Assembly (NCBI GenBank): GCA_963842975.1
Contig: CAWJIH010000004.1
Coordinates: 186,001 to 250,000 of the forward strand
Source: JACJWR01 sp963842975
GTDB taxonomy: Bacteria > Actinomycetota > Actinomycetes > S36-B12 > UBA10799
Direction: 5' to 3'
Length of the DNA: 64,000 nucleotides
Shown: one piece after another, positions 16,906 to 25,957 of the stretch
How positions within the stretch are numbered: the stretch's first letter is position 1
How the letters are laid out: every line of letters begins with the position of its first letter
Translations under genes and position numbers: made by a program
The notes under the pieces: model-generated
Databases searched by the model: none
What the model saw: the letters and a program-made list of their open reading frames with translations, nothing else
Told to the model about the DNA's origin: nothing

Positions 16906-18852
16906 ATGAGTGACACCGGCGCGGGCGCGGGTAGTACCCCAAAGGACACTCCGAGCACTGCAGCCACGGCCCCCGATCCTCCGCGCCCGCGTCCAACGGT
17001 GCGGCTCCTTGCAGCGGTGCTTTCCGGTGTCTTGATAGTGGCTGCAGTGGGCTACGGCGCCTCCGTGCTGCTGGGCAAGGATGTTGATCGCGTTCAGGTG
17101 CAGGCACTCTGGTACGGGAAAACTGATGACGGCACGGTGGTCGGCGGAGTCACCCCAGTGGAGATCACGGCCACCACCGATGACGCCGCGCCGGTGCTGC
17201 TGGATCTCACGGGTGAGAAGCAGGCAGGGGCGGGTCCAATGTGGACGGCGGCCACCGCAACAGCCGGCGTGCAGGCAGTGCTCGAATCCGGGGCGGATCC
17301 TCGGACGGGCCAACTGAAGTACTCGCTCTCCGAGGCCATCGACGGACCGTCGGCGGGCGCGCTGCTGACCGTCGGCTCGTTGGCGGCGATCCGCTCGATA
17401 CCCATTTCTGACTCCATCAGCATGACCGGAACGGTGCTGCCGGATGGCTCCGTGGGTCCGGTGGCTGGCGTTCCAGAGAAGATTCGGGCTGCTGCGGACG
17501 CAGGCATCGAGCAGGTGCTGATCCCCAAAACCCAGCAATCAGCAATAGACATCAGCACTGGATTGGAATCCTCGATGGGCGAACTGGGGGCGAGTCTGGG
17601 AGTGGAGGTCACGCCCGTGGCCTCCATCGCTGAGGCCTTCGCGATCATGACTGGCGCGCAGCCGCCGAAGGTCATCGACGAGACAGAGTCGGACCTGGAC
17701 TCCCAGCTGGTCGATCTGCTCGCATCAAGGGCACGGGAATTGAATGCCGCCACCACGGCATCTCTGGCCGTGTTGTCTGGCGGGGAGCCGCTGGAGGATG
17801 AGACGGCCCAGGCGGACGCGGCCCGTGTCAGTGGTCTCAAAGACGCATCTGTGGCGGCACTCGAGGGCGGCGATGCAGTGTTGGGCTTCGCTGCGGCGGC
17901 AGAAGGCTCCTTGGCTGCCCGGCAATGGCAGTCGGCAGCGGAATTGCAGGCAATGTCGAAGACCACCCCGTTGAGCCAGTTGGTCGAAGTTGTCGGCGAG
18001 GACGCAGCGAGGGAGGAAGCGCGCGTTCGTAATGCCGTGAGGGCTACGGCGGAGCGGCCGGTTGTGATGGTTGAGCAGTTGCCAGCGCTGGCGGATGCGC
18101 TTGCTTGGGGGACGTTCGCGGTGGTCTCGATGGATATCGGGAAGGCGAACCTGGCGCGGGTGGAGTCCCTGGCCGATCTCTACGCCGTGGTGCGCTTCAT
18201 TGAGGCGGGAACCTTCGAGAGCGAGGTCTACATGCCCGTCTGTGATGAGGCTGTGGACTTCGTCGGAAACGTCCCCATGACCGATGTTTCCGCGACCGTG
18301 AGTTTGTTCGACGCGTACTCCGACCTGCTCAACTACGCCTCGGATTCGAACGTGGCATATGCCCAAGCCGTGGGGGAGGGTGCTGGCGACACTAGCTACC
18401 TAGGGCAGGTCATCGAGGAAGTGGACGCCCTGGCTGAGTCGGTAGCCACCGAATTCCCAGGGCTTTCATCGCCGACGGCCGAGTCGGCCCTGACGATGTC
18501 CGCCGCCCTTGTGGACTTCGTCTCGACGACCCAGTTGGTGAACGGCTTGACCCGTGATGCCGGTGGCGATCTGACCTCGCCGAACCTCGCCCCGATCAAG
18601 GACCCCCGGACCGTCCAAATCCAGGCGGAGGTGGCAGACCAAATCGCGTCGACGCAGATCCGGTCGATCGCCGAGTCTGGGTTCGATCCGTCGTACGTGG
18701 AATGGAACAAGGAGTGGGGGGCCGATCTCGCCTTCGGTGGACTGCCCGGCACCACAGATGAGCAGACTTTGCACGGAGTCGAGTTCCAATGGTTCGCGGT
18801 GCTGCAGTCCAGGCTTCTCACGGCGCTGGCGCAAGGTGAGGGGCGGGCCTGA
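16906..18852 (+). CDS. Membrane-anchored Lon-type (S16) serine protease domain protein
   Basis: 648 residues. After a Pro-rich cytoplasmic N-terminus, residues about 33-56 form one membrane helix. Residues about 65-230 match the Lon proteolytic domain: Ser149 in DGPSAG and Lys192 in GVPEK, 43 residues apart, the same spacing as Ser679 and Lys722 of E. coli Lon, with MTGTVLPDGSVGPVAGV between them. There is no AAA+ domain. The remaining 400 residues are helical and of unknown function. So it is an ATP-independent-looking, surface-facing relative of the PDZ/Lon proteins of Gram-positives, but with no PDZ domain that I can see. ATG 16906 is the only sensible start. The ArsR-like gene is divergent. 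Confidence 0.82.
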   Translation: MSDTGAGAGSTPKDTPSTAATAPDPPRPRPTVRLLAAVLSGVLIVAAVGYGASVLLGKDVDRVQVQALWYGKTDDGTVVGGVTPVEITATTDDAAPVLLDLTGEKQAGAGPMWTAATATAGVQAVLESGADPRTGQLKYSLSEAIDGPSAGALLTVGSLAAIRSIPISDSISMTGTVLPDGSVGPVAGVPEKIRAAADAGIEQVLIPKTQQSAIDISTGLESSMGELGASLGVEVTPVASIAEAFAIMTGAQPPKVIDETESDLDSQLVDLLASRARELNAATTASLAVLSGGEPLEDETAQADAARVSGLKDASVAALEGGDAVLGFAAAAEGSLAARQWQSAAELQAMSKTTPLSQLVEVVGEDAAREEARVRNAVRATAERPVVMVEQLPALADALAWGTFAVVSMDIGKANLARVESLADLYAVVRFIEAGTFESEVYMPVCDEAVDFVGNVPMTDVSATVSLFDAYSDLLNYASDSNVAYAQAVGEGAGDTSYLGQVIEEVDALAESVATEFPGLSSPTAESALTMSAALVDFVSTTQLVNGLTRDAGGDLTSPNLAPIKDPRTVQIQAEVADQIASTQIRSIAESGFDPSYVEWNKEWGADLAFGGLPGTTDEQTLHGVEFQWFAVLQSRLLTALAQGEGRA

Positions 18853-19973
18853 CGTGTGTTCGTGGGACCAGGGGGCGCAACTGAAGCGGATGCCTTCGCC
18901 CTCGATCGGGCTGGACACGAACAGTGTGCGATCCCGGAAGTAGTTCTGGTGCCGTCACCCGGTCGAGGCGACGGCACCGCGTCAGCCACTTCGCTGAGGC
19001 GAACAGCATGTGCCGGTGGCGTTCTTGGTCGACGACGGTGCGGCGATGATCGTGGCATCCACGATGCTGCCCCCACGGCAACACCTGACCATCGACTCCA
19101 GGAATCGCTTCCGGCCCGAGGTCCGCCGGCAGTTGCCGTACTCGACATCAGTGAGACTCAACTGCTTGTCACCGTGCATGCCCCATCATCCCGCGCCCCG
19201 GATCCCAACCGCAGCACCGGCGACACGAGTAGATCAGCGGCTGCTCAGCCTCGCCGCGGCTCAACTCAGTCGGCCGGTTCGGCCCGCGGCAGCGCCGTGT
19301 CCATGGTGATGATGGTCGACCCTTTGAGGATCAGATCAGCGGTCACGAGCAGGGCTCCTTTGCACTAGTGCCGGTCACGTGAGGTGCTGCCGTGCAGCGT
19401 CGCTGATACCTACCGTTGCCTGCGACGGTTGGTTCCCGGGGTTACCCGGCAGTGTTGGTGACTTGTCGCTAGTTGAGGTGCGGTGGGCCTCCGCGCGCCG
19501 AGAGTACCGACTGTCAGCCTCGGTTGTCCTTCTGCTTGGCCCGTCGCGTCGACGGGCTCGGTCACCGTGATCGTCCGACGCTGCGCTCGAGGGCTGCCGG
19601 ATCGTGAGACGCCAAGGGTCGACATAGCTTCCTGCGACGGGGTCCAGGTCTTCTTCGGAGATCGCCGCACGGGGGTTGGCAGCAGCACGCCCTTCGCGCA
19701 TGCGCAGATGGCCCGCAGTGGCACTCCTCAGGACCCGTGGCTCGTTAGGTCATGCGGCCTATTCAGTTGCTTTGGCCCTTTCCGCCCGGTGGGAGAGCCC
19801 CAGTCGGAGTGTGGCGTGGCAGCGACTCGAAGCGGTCAGAGTCAGCCGCCGAACGAGGTATGCCGGTGGTCAGTTCACCAGCGCAGGTGGGCAACCCCGC
19901 AACCGAGACGATGGCAACTGCAAGGGGCCGAATCGGTGGCCACTGCCTCGGGGTCGGCCGTAGGCTCCGGATC
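18853..19973. other. Gene-poor stretch with an IS5-type remnant
   Basis: 1.1 kb without an intact gene. The only recognisable piece is the transposase remnant at 18982-19179. Other open frames here have the Arg/Ser-rich composition of antisense shadows. I see no promoter for the agmatinase that I could defend. Confidence 0.6.
18982..19179 (-). pseudogene. IS5-family transposase remnant with internal deletion
   Basis: The 65-residue frame joins two separated parts of an IS5-type transposase. The N-terminal KQLSLTDVEYGN is the start typical of these proteins. It passes directly into GGSIVDATIIAAPSSTKN, the segment around the first catalytic Asp, which normally lies more than 100 residues later. 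The DDE core after that is lost. No flanking inverted repeats were identified. Confidence 0.65.
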
Positions 19974-20987
19974 ATGACCAGATACGGCGCGCAATACGGT
20001 CCGGACATCACTTTCCTCGGCGTCCCGCTCTGTGACGCGGATGATCCTGCTAGTTATGCCGACTCCGACGTGGTGATCATCGGGGCACCGTTTGACGGGG
20101 GCACTTCGGCCCGGCCCGGGGCCCGATTCGGCCCCAAAGCGTTGCGCGAGGCCTGCTACCTGGCTATGGATGGCTCGCGGCCGAGTTTGGCGCTGCGCAC
20201 GGACGGGCTGCTTGACCTCAACGTGCGCGATGCCGGCGACGTCGAGATGTACGCCGGGGACGCTGCGACGGCCTGCGCTGCGCTTGAGCCGGTGGTGGAA
20301 AAGGTTGCACGTAACGGGGCGTTGCCGTTGATGCTCGGCGGTGACCACACCATCACCTGGCCCGACGTGACTGGGGTGGCTAGGGCAGTGGGTTGGGGGC
20401 GGGTGTCGGTGATCCACTTCGACGCCCACGCCGACACCGGTGACATCGAATTCGGCTCGCTCATCGGGCACGGCCAGCCGATGCGTCGGCTCATCGAATC
20501 GGGCGCGGCCCGCGGCCTGGACGAGGTGCTGACCGAAGCGCTCAAGATTGCCATGGACGATTGCGACGCGGTGTTCCTGTCGGTCGACATCGACGTGGCC
20601 GATCCGGGTCACGCACCCGGAACCGGCACACCTGAACCCGGCGGCCTCACCGGGCGGCAGTTGCTCGACGCGGTCCGCCGCATCTGCTTCGAGGTACCCA
20701 TCGCCGGCATGGACGTCGTGGAAGTATCGCCGCCCTACGATCACGCCGACATCACCGCCATGCTTGGCAATCGAGTGGTGCTGGAGGCGCTCTCCGCGAT
20801 GGCCCGGGCCAAAGCAGACCGGGCTTCCGGCTCGCGTTGGGATCCGCTGCAACCCTTGCTGGAGGGCCGGGAGGGCAACCATGACCTCACCTGTCGAATC
20901 GCCGTTCCACCCAGTCGACCACACCTGGCCGGATCAGCCTGCGGCGGGGCGACGACGATTGGCACTGGTGCGTGGTTCATGTGGTAG
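19974..20987 (+). CDS. Agmatinase/ureohydrolase family protein with apparent internal deletion
   Basis: A ureohydrolase with all manganese-binding motifs: GGDHT, HFDAHADTG and SVDIDVADP, followed by GTGTPEPGG and GMDVVEVSPPYDHA. Family members split the guanidino group of agmatine or a related substrate to release urea. I start it at ATG 19974 (MTRYGAQYG), giving 337 residues. Between RRLIESGAARG and VLTEALKIAMDD the family normally has about 35-40 more residues, including a core beta-strand (QVGIRG in E. coli SpeB). They are missing here in frame, so the fold is probably damaged. The last 35 residues also overlap the next frame and may not be native. Confidence 0.8.
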   Translation: MTRYGAQYGPDITFLGVPLCDADDPASYADSDVVIIGAPFDGGTSARPGARFGPKALREACYLAMDGSRPSLALRTDGLLDLNVRDAGDVEMYAGDAATACAALEPVVEKVARNGALPLMLGGDHTITWPDVTGVARAVGWGRVSVIHFDAHADTGDIEFGSLIGHGQPMRRLIESGAARGLDEVLTEALKIAMDDCDAVFLSVDIDVADPGHAPGTGTPEPGGLTGRQLLDAVRRICFEVPIAGMDVVEVSPPYDHADITAMLGNRVVLEALSAMARAKADRASGSRWDPLQPLLEGREGNHDLTCRIAVPPSRPHLAGSACGGATTIGTGAWFMW

Positions 20988-21395
20988 AAGCGCCCTACTC
21001 GGAGAATCCCACGTGGGTGGGGTCGCGTGCCTCGCTGCGGGTGGATGCCGACCTCCGCGCGCCTGGTGCCTGCCAACGGAGCCCTGGCCGCGAGGTGGCG
21101 AAAGGTGCCCGACGTCGATTCTCTGGGCAATCCGAAATTCGACGCCATCGCGATTACGTCCTCGCGGATCGGACCAGACTTGAGCACCGACAGCTACCGG
21201 CTTGGCAAGTCGCTGCTCAAGAAGGGTTTCACCAGCGCCGCACCAGCGGACGCGATCAACAGCTGCGCCTGCTGGGATTCTTACCGGAACCGGCTCGACC
21301 CACCTCCTGTCTTCGTGAGCACCCGCACCGACTTGCGGCGAGGATTCGCCTGGGACTCACGCGTCCATGCTGGCGGGTCCAGGACTATGACTTGA
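20881..21395 (+). CDS. Hypothetical protein overlapping the agmatinase end, with two +1 frameshifts
   Basis: A strong ribosome site (GGGAGGG) precedes ATG 20881, inside the agmatinase 3' end. The first frame reads MTSPVESPFHPVDHTWPDQP. Removing one G in a GGGG run at about 20946-20949 continues into DDDWHWCVVHVVEAPYSE and NPTWVGSRASLRVDAD. A second +1 step near 21056-21060 continues into ARLVPANGALAARWRKV and on to a stop at 21395. The repaired product is about 170 residues. I do not recognise the family. Operon-like overlap suggests a role with the agmatinase. It converges with the next gene, overlapping by 11 bp. Confidence 0.5.
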
Positions 21396-22275
21396 TGTCG
21401 TTCGGGTTGTTGCCGGGGGTCAGATTGGTCGTGTAGTACCACGTCGCGCCGCCGTCATCACTGAACCGTTGTTTGTAGGTCTTGGCGAACGCGAATGTGC
21501 CGGTGCTCGGATCCGGAAGCGTGAACACGTAGAGGTCGGTGCGGTTGGGGGTGAAATTGCCCGATCCGACGATTGCCGCCTCGTTTGTGGGCAGCGCCCT
21601 AAGCAGTGGGGTGTAGTCGTAGTCGCCGAGCGATGTGCCGTTGATGGTCTTGTTACTCAGGTCGTCCGCGCTTGGATTCAGCCCTTGTTTGTCCCACGCG
21701 ATTACGGTGGATGTGGCTGTCTCGGTGGCGTCGCTGAGCAGGCTCAGCCGACGAGATGTGTCCCAGTCGTAGACCGTCGAGTAGGACACCCCCTCGGCAT
21801 CCTTGGTCTCGATAGGCAGGTCCAGTGATTCGGCCAATGGTTTGATTGTCTCGAACGGGTTGGTCCCCGGAGAGTTGTTCTGGCTGTTCGAGGCAGGGTC
21901 GATGGCAATGACTCTGCCGATCGGGCACACCGTGGCGTCGGCCCCAGCTGGGCCCACGCCGTGCGTCTCGGCCACATAGTCCCGGAACAGTTTGGGATAC
22001 AGTCCCGCATGGATCTTGCCCTCCGCGCTGAGAATGTCGGCTCCCCCCGCGGGGTTGTCCTGGTCCTCGGCGTGACGAACCACCATGACCGCTGGTGTGC
22101 AGTCCGCCGCCAAGGAGGGGTCCCCGGCTACTCCCGCCTGCCGTTCCACCACCTGAGAGGAGGGCTGCGAGTTGGCGCAGGCACTGAGGGCCGCGGTCAG
22201 GGCCGCCACGGCGGCAATCCCCACGGTCGCTCTCGTGGCCGGCGTGCGGGTCTGTCGCGCGTGTTGCTTCGTCAT
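21385..22275 (-). CDS. Lipoprotein with histidine-phosphatase (RHG) motif
   Basis: 296 residues from ATG 22275, chosen because AAAGGA lies just upstream; the frame itself is open further. Signal segment and lipobox LSAC place Cys33 as the lipid anchor. Residues 63-70, VMVVRHAE, fit the R-H-G catalytic start of the histidine phosphatase (phosphoglycerate-mutase-like) superfamily, with His68 as the possible phospho-acceptor, although Gly is replaced by Ala. The rest (AEGKIHAGLYPKLF) resembles the helix that follows it in this superfamily. Substrate unknown. Enzyme activity is uncertain because I did not find a clear second catalytic His. Confidence 0.65.
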   Translation of the reverse strand: MTKQHARQTRTPATRATVGIAAVAALTAALSACANSQPSSQVVERQAGVAGDPSLAADCTPAVMVVRHAEDQDNPAGGADILSAEGKIHAGLYPKLFRDYVAETHGVGPAGADATVCPIGRVIAIDPASNSQNNSPGTNPFETIKPLAESLDLPIETKDAEGVSYSTVYDWDTSRRLSLLSDATETATSTVIAWDKQGLNPSADDLSNKTINGTSLGDYDYTPLLRALPTNEAAIVGSGNFTPNRTDLYVFTLPDPSTGTFAFAKTYKQRFSDDGGATWYYTTNLTPGNNPNDIKS

Positions 22276-22297
22276 GCTGTTCCTTTGATAGGTAAGG

Positions 22298-22317
22298 CAG
22301 CAAAAATAAAATTGCTG
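22298..22317. promoter_or_regulatory. Inverted repeat 23 bases before the RHG lipoprotein start
   Basis: CAGCAA and TTGCTG separated by eight A/T bases. It lies just upstream of the ribosome site, between promoter and gene, so it could be an operator or an mRNA hairpin. Only six pairs long; modest support. Confidence 0.4.
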
Positions 22318-22602
22318 GTAGTGATGGCCATAAACCGTTCCCTGGTCTTCGATCCATCCCATCGCGTAGATCACGCGAAGCATGACTCCATTGCCTGACT
22401 CTTGCACCCTGCCTTCTGGATCCGCTCAAGACGTAAGCAGTTCCTGCACAAGACGCAGATCGGATGACCACAGTGCGTGGTGGGAAGGCATTGTCGGTTG
22501 GGGTGGGCGCGAAGGCGTGGGACCGAACCACTTGCGGGGATTTCCCCACGAGGCGTCGGCGGAGTTTGTGCCAGGCGAGAGACCACGAGGCCGGCCTGAG
22601 AC
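22318..22602. other. Upstream region of the RHG lipoprotein, nothing recognised
   Basis: Expected to contain the leftward promoter. I see no gene, no known regulatory motif, and no clear mobile-element sequence in it. Confidence 0.4.
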
Positions 22603-22851
22603 GTGCCGGTCCAATATGAGGTGCATAACGCGCTTGACCTGGGCGCTGGGAGCATCGGGCCGTTGCCGACAAGCCTGCCGGGGTTCGAAACATGGTTCGA
22701 CGGCACGGGCTCCATCACCGTCAAGGATTGCCAAGGCCAGTTGGTTGACCGCCTGAATGGAGGACGGCAGCCAGGCGTGACGATGTTGAGCACAATGTAC
22801 GTCCGCACGGCGCAGCCAGGCGAGAACTACATGGCTGACAACGGCGCGTAG
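22603..22851 (+). CDS. Short ORF of unknown nature, protein-like composition
   Basis: 82 residues from GTG 22603 (a TGA lies two codons upstream). The sequence, with GSIGPLPTSLPGFETWFDG and SITVKDCQGQLVDRL, has balanced protein-like composition rather than the Arg/Ser bias of shadows. No family recognised, no signal peptide, no obvious ribosome site. It abuts a transposase remnant on the other strand, so it may itself be a fragment. Confidence 0.28.
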   Translation: MPVQYEVHNALDLGAGSIGPLPTSLPGFETWFDGTGSITVKDCQGQLVDRLNGGRQPGVTMLSTMYVRTAQPGENYMADNGA

Positions 22852-22950
22852 CGGATAGGAGGCGGACAGGTCCAGGCGTTCGTCGACCGGGTCCGCGATG
22901 AACCGGGCCAGATGCGTCTCGGGGAGCAACTCATCCAGGGACGGCCGGGA
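22848..22950 (-). pseudogene. IS1182-type transposase N-terminal remnant
   Basis: About 32 residues, SLDELLPETHLARFI followed by DPVDERLDLSASY, match the conserved start of IS1182-family transposases (P-x-SLDDLVPEDHLARFI-type). The sequence on either side does not continue the family in any frame I read. No DDE motif or terminal repeats are present. Confidence 0.5.
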
Positions 22951-23018
22951 GGGTTCGAGGGTGCTGGATCGGCCGGCCGCGTTGGGCTGACGTGGGGCCT
23001 CTTCAATCCTCGCCTCAT

Positions 23019-23140
23019 TCACACAGCGTGGTCCGACACCGGGTCGAGGGAGGTGACTCCTGGCAGGTCGCCGAAGCGGGCGCGGGCGTCAAGAGACACC
23101 AGGGTGCGTAAATGTTCGGCGGCGGTGATCGCGGCGTCGG
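23019..23140 (-). pseudogene. VapC (PIN toxin) C-terminal remnant
   Basis: The last 40 codons, AAEHLRTLVSLDARARF and GDLPGVTSLDPVS, are nearly the same as the C-terminus of the intact VapC at 26784-27200 (AAEHSRTLVSLDVRARF). Upstream the frame no longer resembles a PIN domain and the metal-binding Asp/Glu residues are gone. It is therefore a truncated copy of a related toxin, with no antitoxin on its strand. Confidence 0.65.
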
Positions 23141-23458
23141 CCAGGGCTGCGTGCAGTGCTCGCAGCGGGATCGTCGGGCTGTGAACGCGCTGACAACCGA
23201 GGCGCTTTGCGACGCCGACCAGCGGTGCTGCGAGTTGTGCAACGACTGCACGATCGAGGTGCCGGAGCACGCGGCTGTGGGCCGCCCGCAGTACGAACGA
23301 CTTGTAGATGATCCGGTTCAGCGCCAGGGGGACATCGCAGCTAACGCGATCGCACGCGAACAGTTGCGTCAGCTTCATGTGGACCTCGACGCCGGTTTCG
23401 GGACCAACCGATGGCCGCACGTCTTCTGCATGGACTGGTCGGAGACAAGTCTGAATAG

Positions 23459-23680
23459 GTGATCACAGTCGGTGCCTACGAGGCGAAGACCCCGCTATCC
23501 GAGTTGCTGGCGCTGGTGTCGAAAGGTGAGGTCGTGACCATCACCAAGCACGACCATCCGATCGCGATGCTGACTCCGGTGGCGCCAGCGCATGATGTCG
23601 CGGAGGTGTTGGCGGCGATGAAGGGCGTGGGTCCGGTGGCGGTGGCGGTGCCAGTCATTGGTGGTAGGCGTGGCGTCGAT
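23459..23680 (+). pseudogene. Phd/YefM-type antitoxin, truncated
   Basis: From GTG 23459 the first 45 residues (VGAYEAKTPLSELLALV, GEVVTITKHDHPIAML) form the DNA-binding fold of Phd/VapB antitoxins. After about residue 70 the frame runs antisense into the relE-type gene and loses meaning. No toxin follows on the plus strand. Probably cut by insertion of the neighbouring module. Confidence 0.6.
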
Positions 23681-23933
23681 GGTCGATGTCCAGAACGATC
23701 ACACGGTGCTCATCGCCGTCGATTCGGTAGCGCACTCGGTACTCGCCCCGACGAGCGCGCCAGAGTCCCTCGAAGGGTGCGCGTAGCGGCACCCCAACCA
23801 TTCTTGGATTTCGTGACAAAGGCCCCGCGATGAACTGCCAAGCCGCAAAGGCGGCCGCCTCGGGAAGGCCGTCGATCAGGGCGCGTCTTGCGCCAGGTGA
23901 AAGGACGATGAGATCTTCGTTGTCAGTTTCCAC
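23655..23933 (-). CDS. RelE/ParE-family toxin
   Basis: 92 residues with the RelE pattern: LSPGARRALIDGLPEAAAFAAW helix, then RAPFEGLWRARRGEYRVRYRI and a last strand IVLDIDHRRHAYHQ. In RelE homologues the Arg/Tyr/His residues in these strands cut mRNA on the ribosome. The ATG at 23933 overlaps the end of the antitoxin by 11 bases, the usual antitoxin-first order. It looks intact. Confidence 0.88.
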   Translation of the reverse strand: METDNEDLIVLSPGARRALIDGLPEAAAFAAWQFIAGPLSRNPRMVGVPLRAPFEGLWRARRGEYRVRYRIDGDEHRVIVLDIDHRRHAYHQ

Positions 23934-24210
23934 TGGCTCGCCGGCGTTGCTGCATTAAGGAGGCCATCTCCTCTGCGCTGGTCAGGTTGTCCATGGCCAC
24001 GGCTCGCTCGGCCTCGGCCAGACGCTGCTGGGCGGCCTGGTCTGTGAGTAGTTCTAGGTTGGCCTCAAGGGAATCGAGGTCGGCCTTGGACATCAGGACT
24101 ACGAAGTCACGGCCGTTACGAGTGACGTAGACGCGTTCATGAGTCTGGTCGACTTCGTCGGCGATCTCGGAGAGTCTTGCCTTCACCTCGGACAGGGGCA
24201 GGGTACTCAT
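23923..24210 (-). CDS. Phd/YefM-type antitoxin (RelB partner)
   Basis: 95 residues: PLSEVKARLSEIADEVDQTH, then a Phd-like strand-helix region RVYVTRNGRDFVVLMSKADL and a charged C-terminal helix (QQRLAEAERAVAMD) that would wrap the toxin. It precedes and overlaps the RelE-type toxin gene. It probably represses its own promoter within 24211-24300. Confidence 0.87.
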   Translation of the reverse strand: MSTLPLSEVKARLSEIADEVDQTHERVYVTRNGRDFVVLMSKADLDSLEANLELLTDQAAQQRLAEAERAVAMDNLTSAEEMASLMQQRRRASGN

Positions 24211-24592
24211 AGATCAGAATTGTAGTCTGATGTGTGGTGGTTGGGTAGCCGTTGCGCACGTCGAGGGCAGGACCATTTGGGCTGCCCATCCGACAGCGGG
24301 CCGAGCAGATGCACGACTTCGGCATCGTGACGGACCATTGGGCTTGCCCGGGCAGGCGCTGATCATGCTGCACCAGTTGGCAGAGCCAGGCGAGGACCAG
24401 GGTGTCGGCCCGCGGGATTGCGAGCGGGCGATGGGTGCCCAGACCAGTGGCTTGCAGGTGCTCAACGGGGATGTTTGGAGGCCGCGGCGACTCACTTCTT
24501 CTGACACAATCAAGAATCGCTGGCTGCCTAATCGACCTGCCCACGAAACGTGGCGCTTCCGGTGGTGCCTGCATGACCAACAGGAGACTTGC
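24211..24592. other. Intergenic region between the RelBE-type module and the DUF1254 gene
   Basis: About 380 bp. It should contain divergent promoters for both neighbours. I find no gene, repeat or recognisable operator in it. AGGAGA at 24582-24587 is the ribosome site of the DUF1254 gene. Confidence 0.45.
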
Positions 24593-25957
24593 ATGATGAA
24601 GGCAACCACGCCGAATGCGCAGTTCGCGGCCGAGGTATATACCTACGCCTACCCCTTGGTGACCATGGAGCTGACTCGCCGCGTCATGACGAACGTGGAC
24701 CATCCACAGGGCTTGAGCGGACCGATGGGTAGCTTGATCAAGGCCCGCGCCTACCCCGATGCGAACTTCCACAACGTGGCCGCACCCAACGCCGACACGC
24801 TCTACACCATGGCCTGGCTGGACCTCGCCGAGGAGCCGTGGATCCTCACGGTGCCGGACTCTGAGGGTCGCTACTACCTGCTGCCGATCGTGTCCGGCTG
24901 GACCGATGTATTCGAGGCCCCCGGCACCCGCACCACCGGCAATGGACCGCAGAAGTTCGTCATCAGCGGCCCCGGGTGGAGCGGCGCAATTCCAGCCGGC
25001 TTCACCGAACTCAAGTCCCCTACCTCGCTCGTCTGGGTCGTCGGTCGTCTCTCCTGCACCGGGACCCCAGAGGACTACCAGGCCACCCACGCCATGCAGG
25101 ACGCCTTGGAGATCATGCCCCTGAGCGCGTACGGCAGCTCGTACTCACCGCCGGCGGGCGCTGTCGATCCGTCTGTGGACATGACAACGCCGGTGCCGCA
25201 GCAGGTGAACACCATGGACGCGCACACGTACTACACGCTTTTCGCCGAGTTGCTGAAGACGAACCCACCAACGGCGGCCGATGCGCCGATGGTCGAGAAG
25301 CTGGCGGCAGTCGGCATTGTCCCCGGGCGCAGCTTGGACTGGTCCTCGGTCACCCCCGCGATGCAGCAGGCGCTGGATGACGCCATCAAACCCGCACAGG
25401 GCCAGATCCTTGCCCACATCGCGGATCTTGGCGAAAGTAGCAACGGCTGGACCTTCCCGCTCAAGACGGGAACCTATGGAACGGACTATCTCAGCAGGGC
25501 CGCGGTCGCGATGATCGGGCTGGGTGCAAATCTCCCCGCGGACGCGGTCTACCCGATGTCGAAGCAGGACGCCGACGGCCACGCCTACAGCGGCGAGAAC
25601 GCCTACGTCATGCACTTCGACGAGGGGCAGCTGCCACCAGCAGACGCGTTCTGGTCGCTCACCATGTACAACGAGAAGTCATTCTTCGTGGACAACCCCC
25701 TGAACCGTTACACGGTCAGTTCGCGCACAGAGTTCGTCCCCAACACCGACGGCTCGATTGATGTCTACATTCAGCGGGACAGCCCGGGAGAGGACAAAGC
25801 GGTCAACTGGCTTCCCGCGCCTGCCGGCAGGTTCAGCCTCATGCTGCGGCTCTACCTGCCGAGCGCTACGGCGCCGTCGATCCTCGATGGCACCTGGACG
25901 ATCCCGCCCGTGCGCAACCTAGGTCGGTCCGGTGGTCAGGCGGTGTTGACGCGCTGA
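24593..25957 (+). CDS. DUF1254/DUF1214 domain protein
   Basis: 454 residues from the first of two consecutive ATGs, behind AGGAGA. The N-terminal half is DUF1254-like: YTYAYPLVTMELTRRVMTN, then NADTLYTMAWLDLAEEPW and VSGWTDVFEAPG. The C-terminal part is DUF1214-like: ADAFWSLTMYNEKSFFVDN and LPAPAGRFSLMLRLYLP. These proteins are widespread in environmental bacteria, usually two-domain, and their biochemical role is not established. No signal peptide here, although many relatives are exported. It converges with the next gene, overlapping it by 22 bp. Confidence 0.9.
   Translation: MMKATTPNAQFAAEVYTYAYPLVTMELTRRVMTNVDHPQGLSGPMGSLIKARAYPDANFHNVAAPNADTLYTMAWLDLAEEPWILTVPDSEGRYYLLPIVSGWTDVFEAPGTRTTGNGPQKFVISGPGWSGAIPAGFTELKSPTSLVWVVGRLSCTGTPEDYQATHAMQDALEIMPLSAYGSSYSPPAGAVDPSVDMTTPVPQQVNTMDAHTYYTLFAELLKTNPPTAADAPMVEKLAAVGIVPGRSLDWSSVTPAMQQALDDAIKPAQGQILAHIADLGESSNGWTFPLKTGTYGTDYLSRAAVAMIGLGANLPADAVYPMSKQDADGHAYSGENAYVMHFDEGQLPPADAFWSLTMYNEKSFFVDNPLNRYTVSSRTEFVPNTDGSIDVYIQRDSPGEDKAVNWLPAPAGRFSLMLRLYLPSATAPSILDGTWTIPPVRNLGRSGGQAVLTR

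Noticed and set aside
19375..19724. Minus-strand ORFs between the Lon-like gene and agmatinase
   Set aside because: Arg/Ser/Thr-rich, overlapping in several frames, no start signal or known domain.
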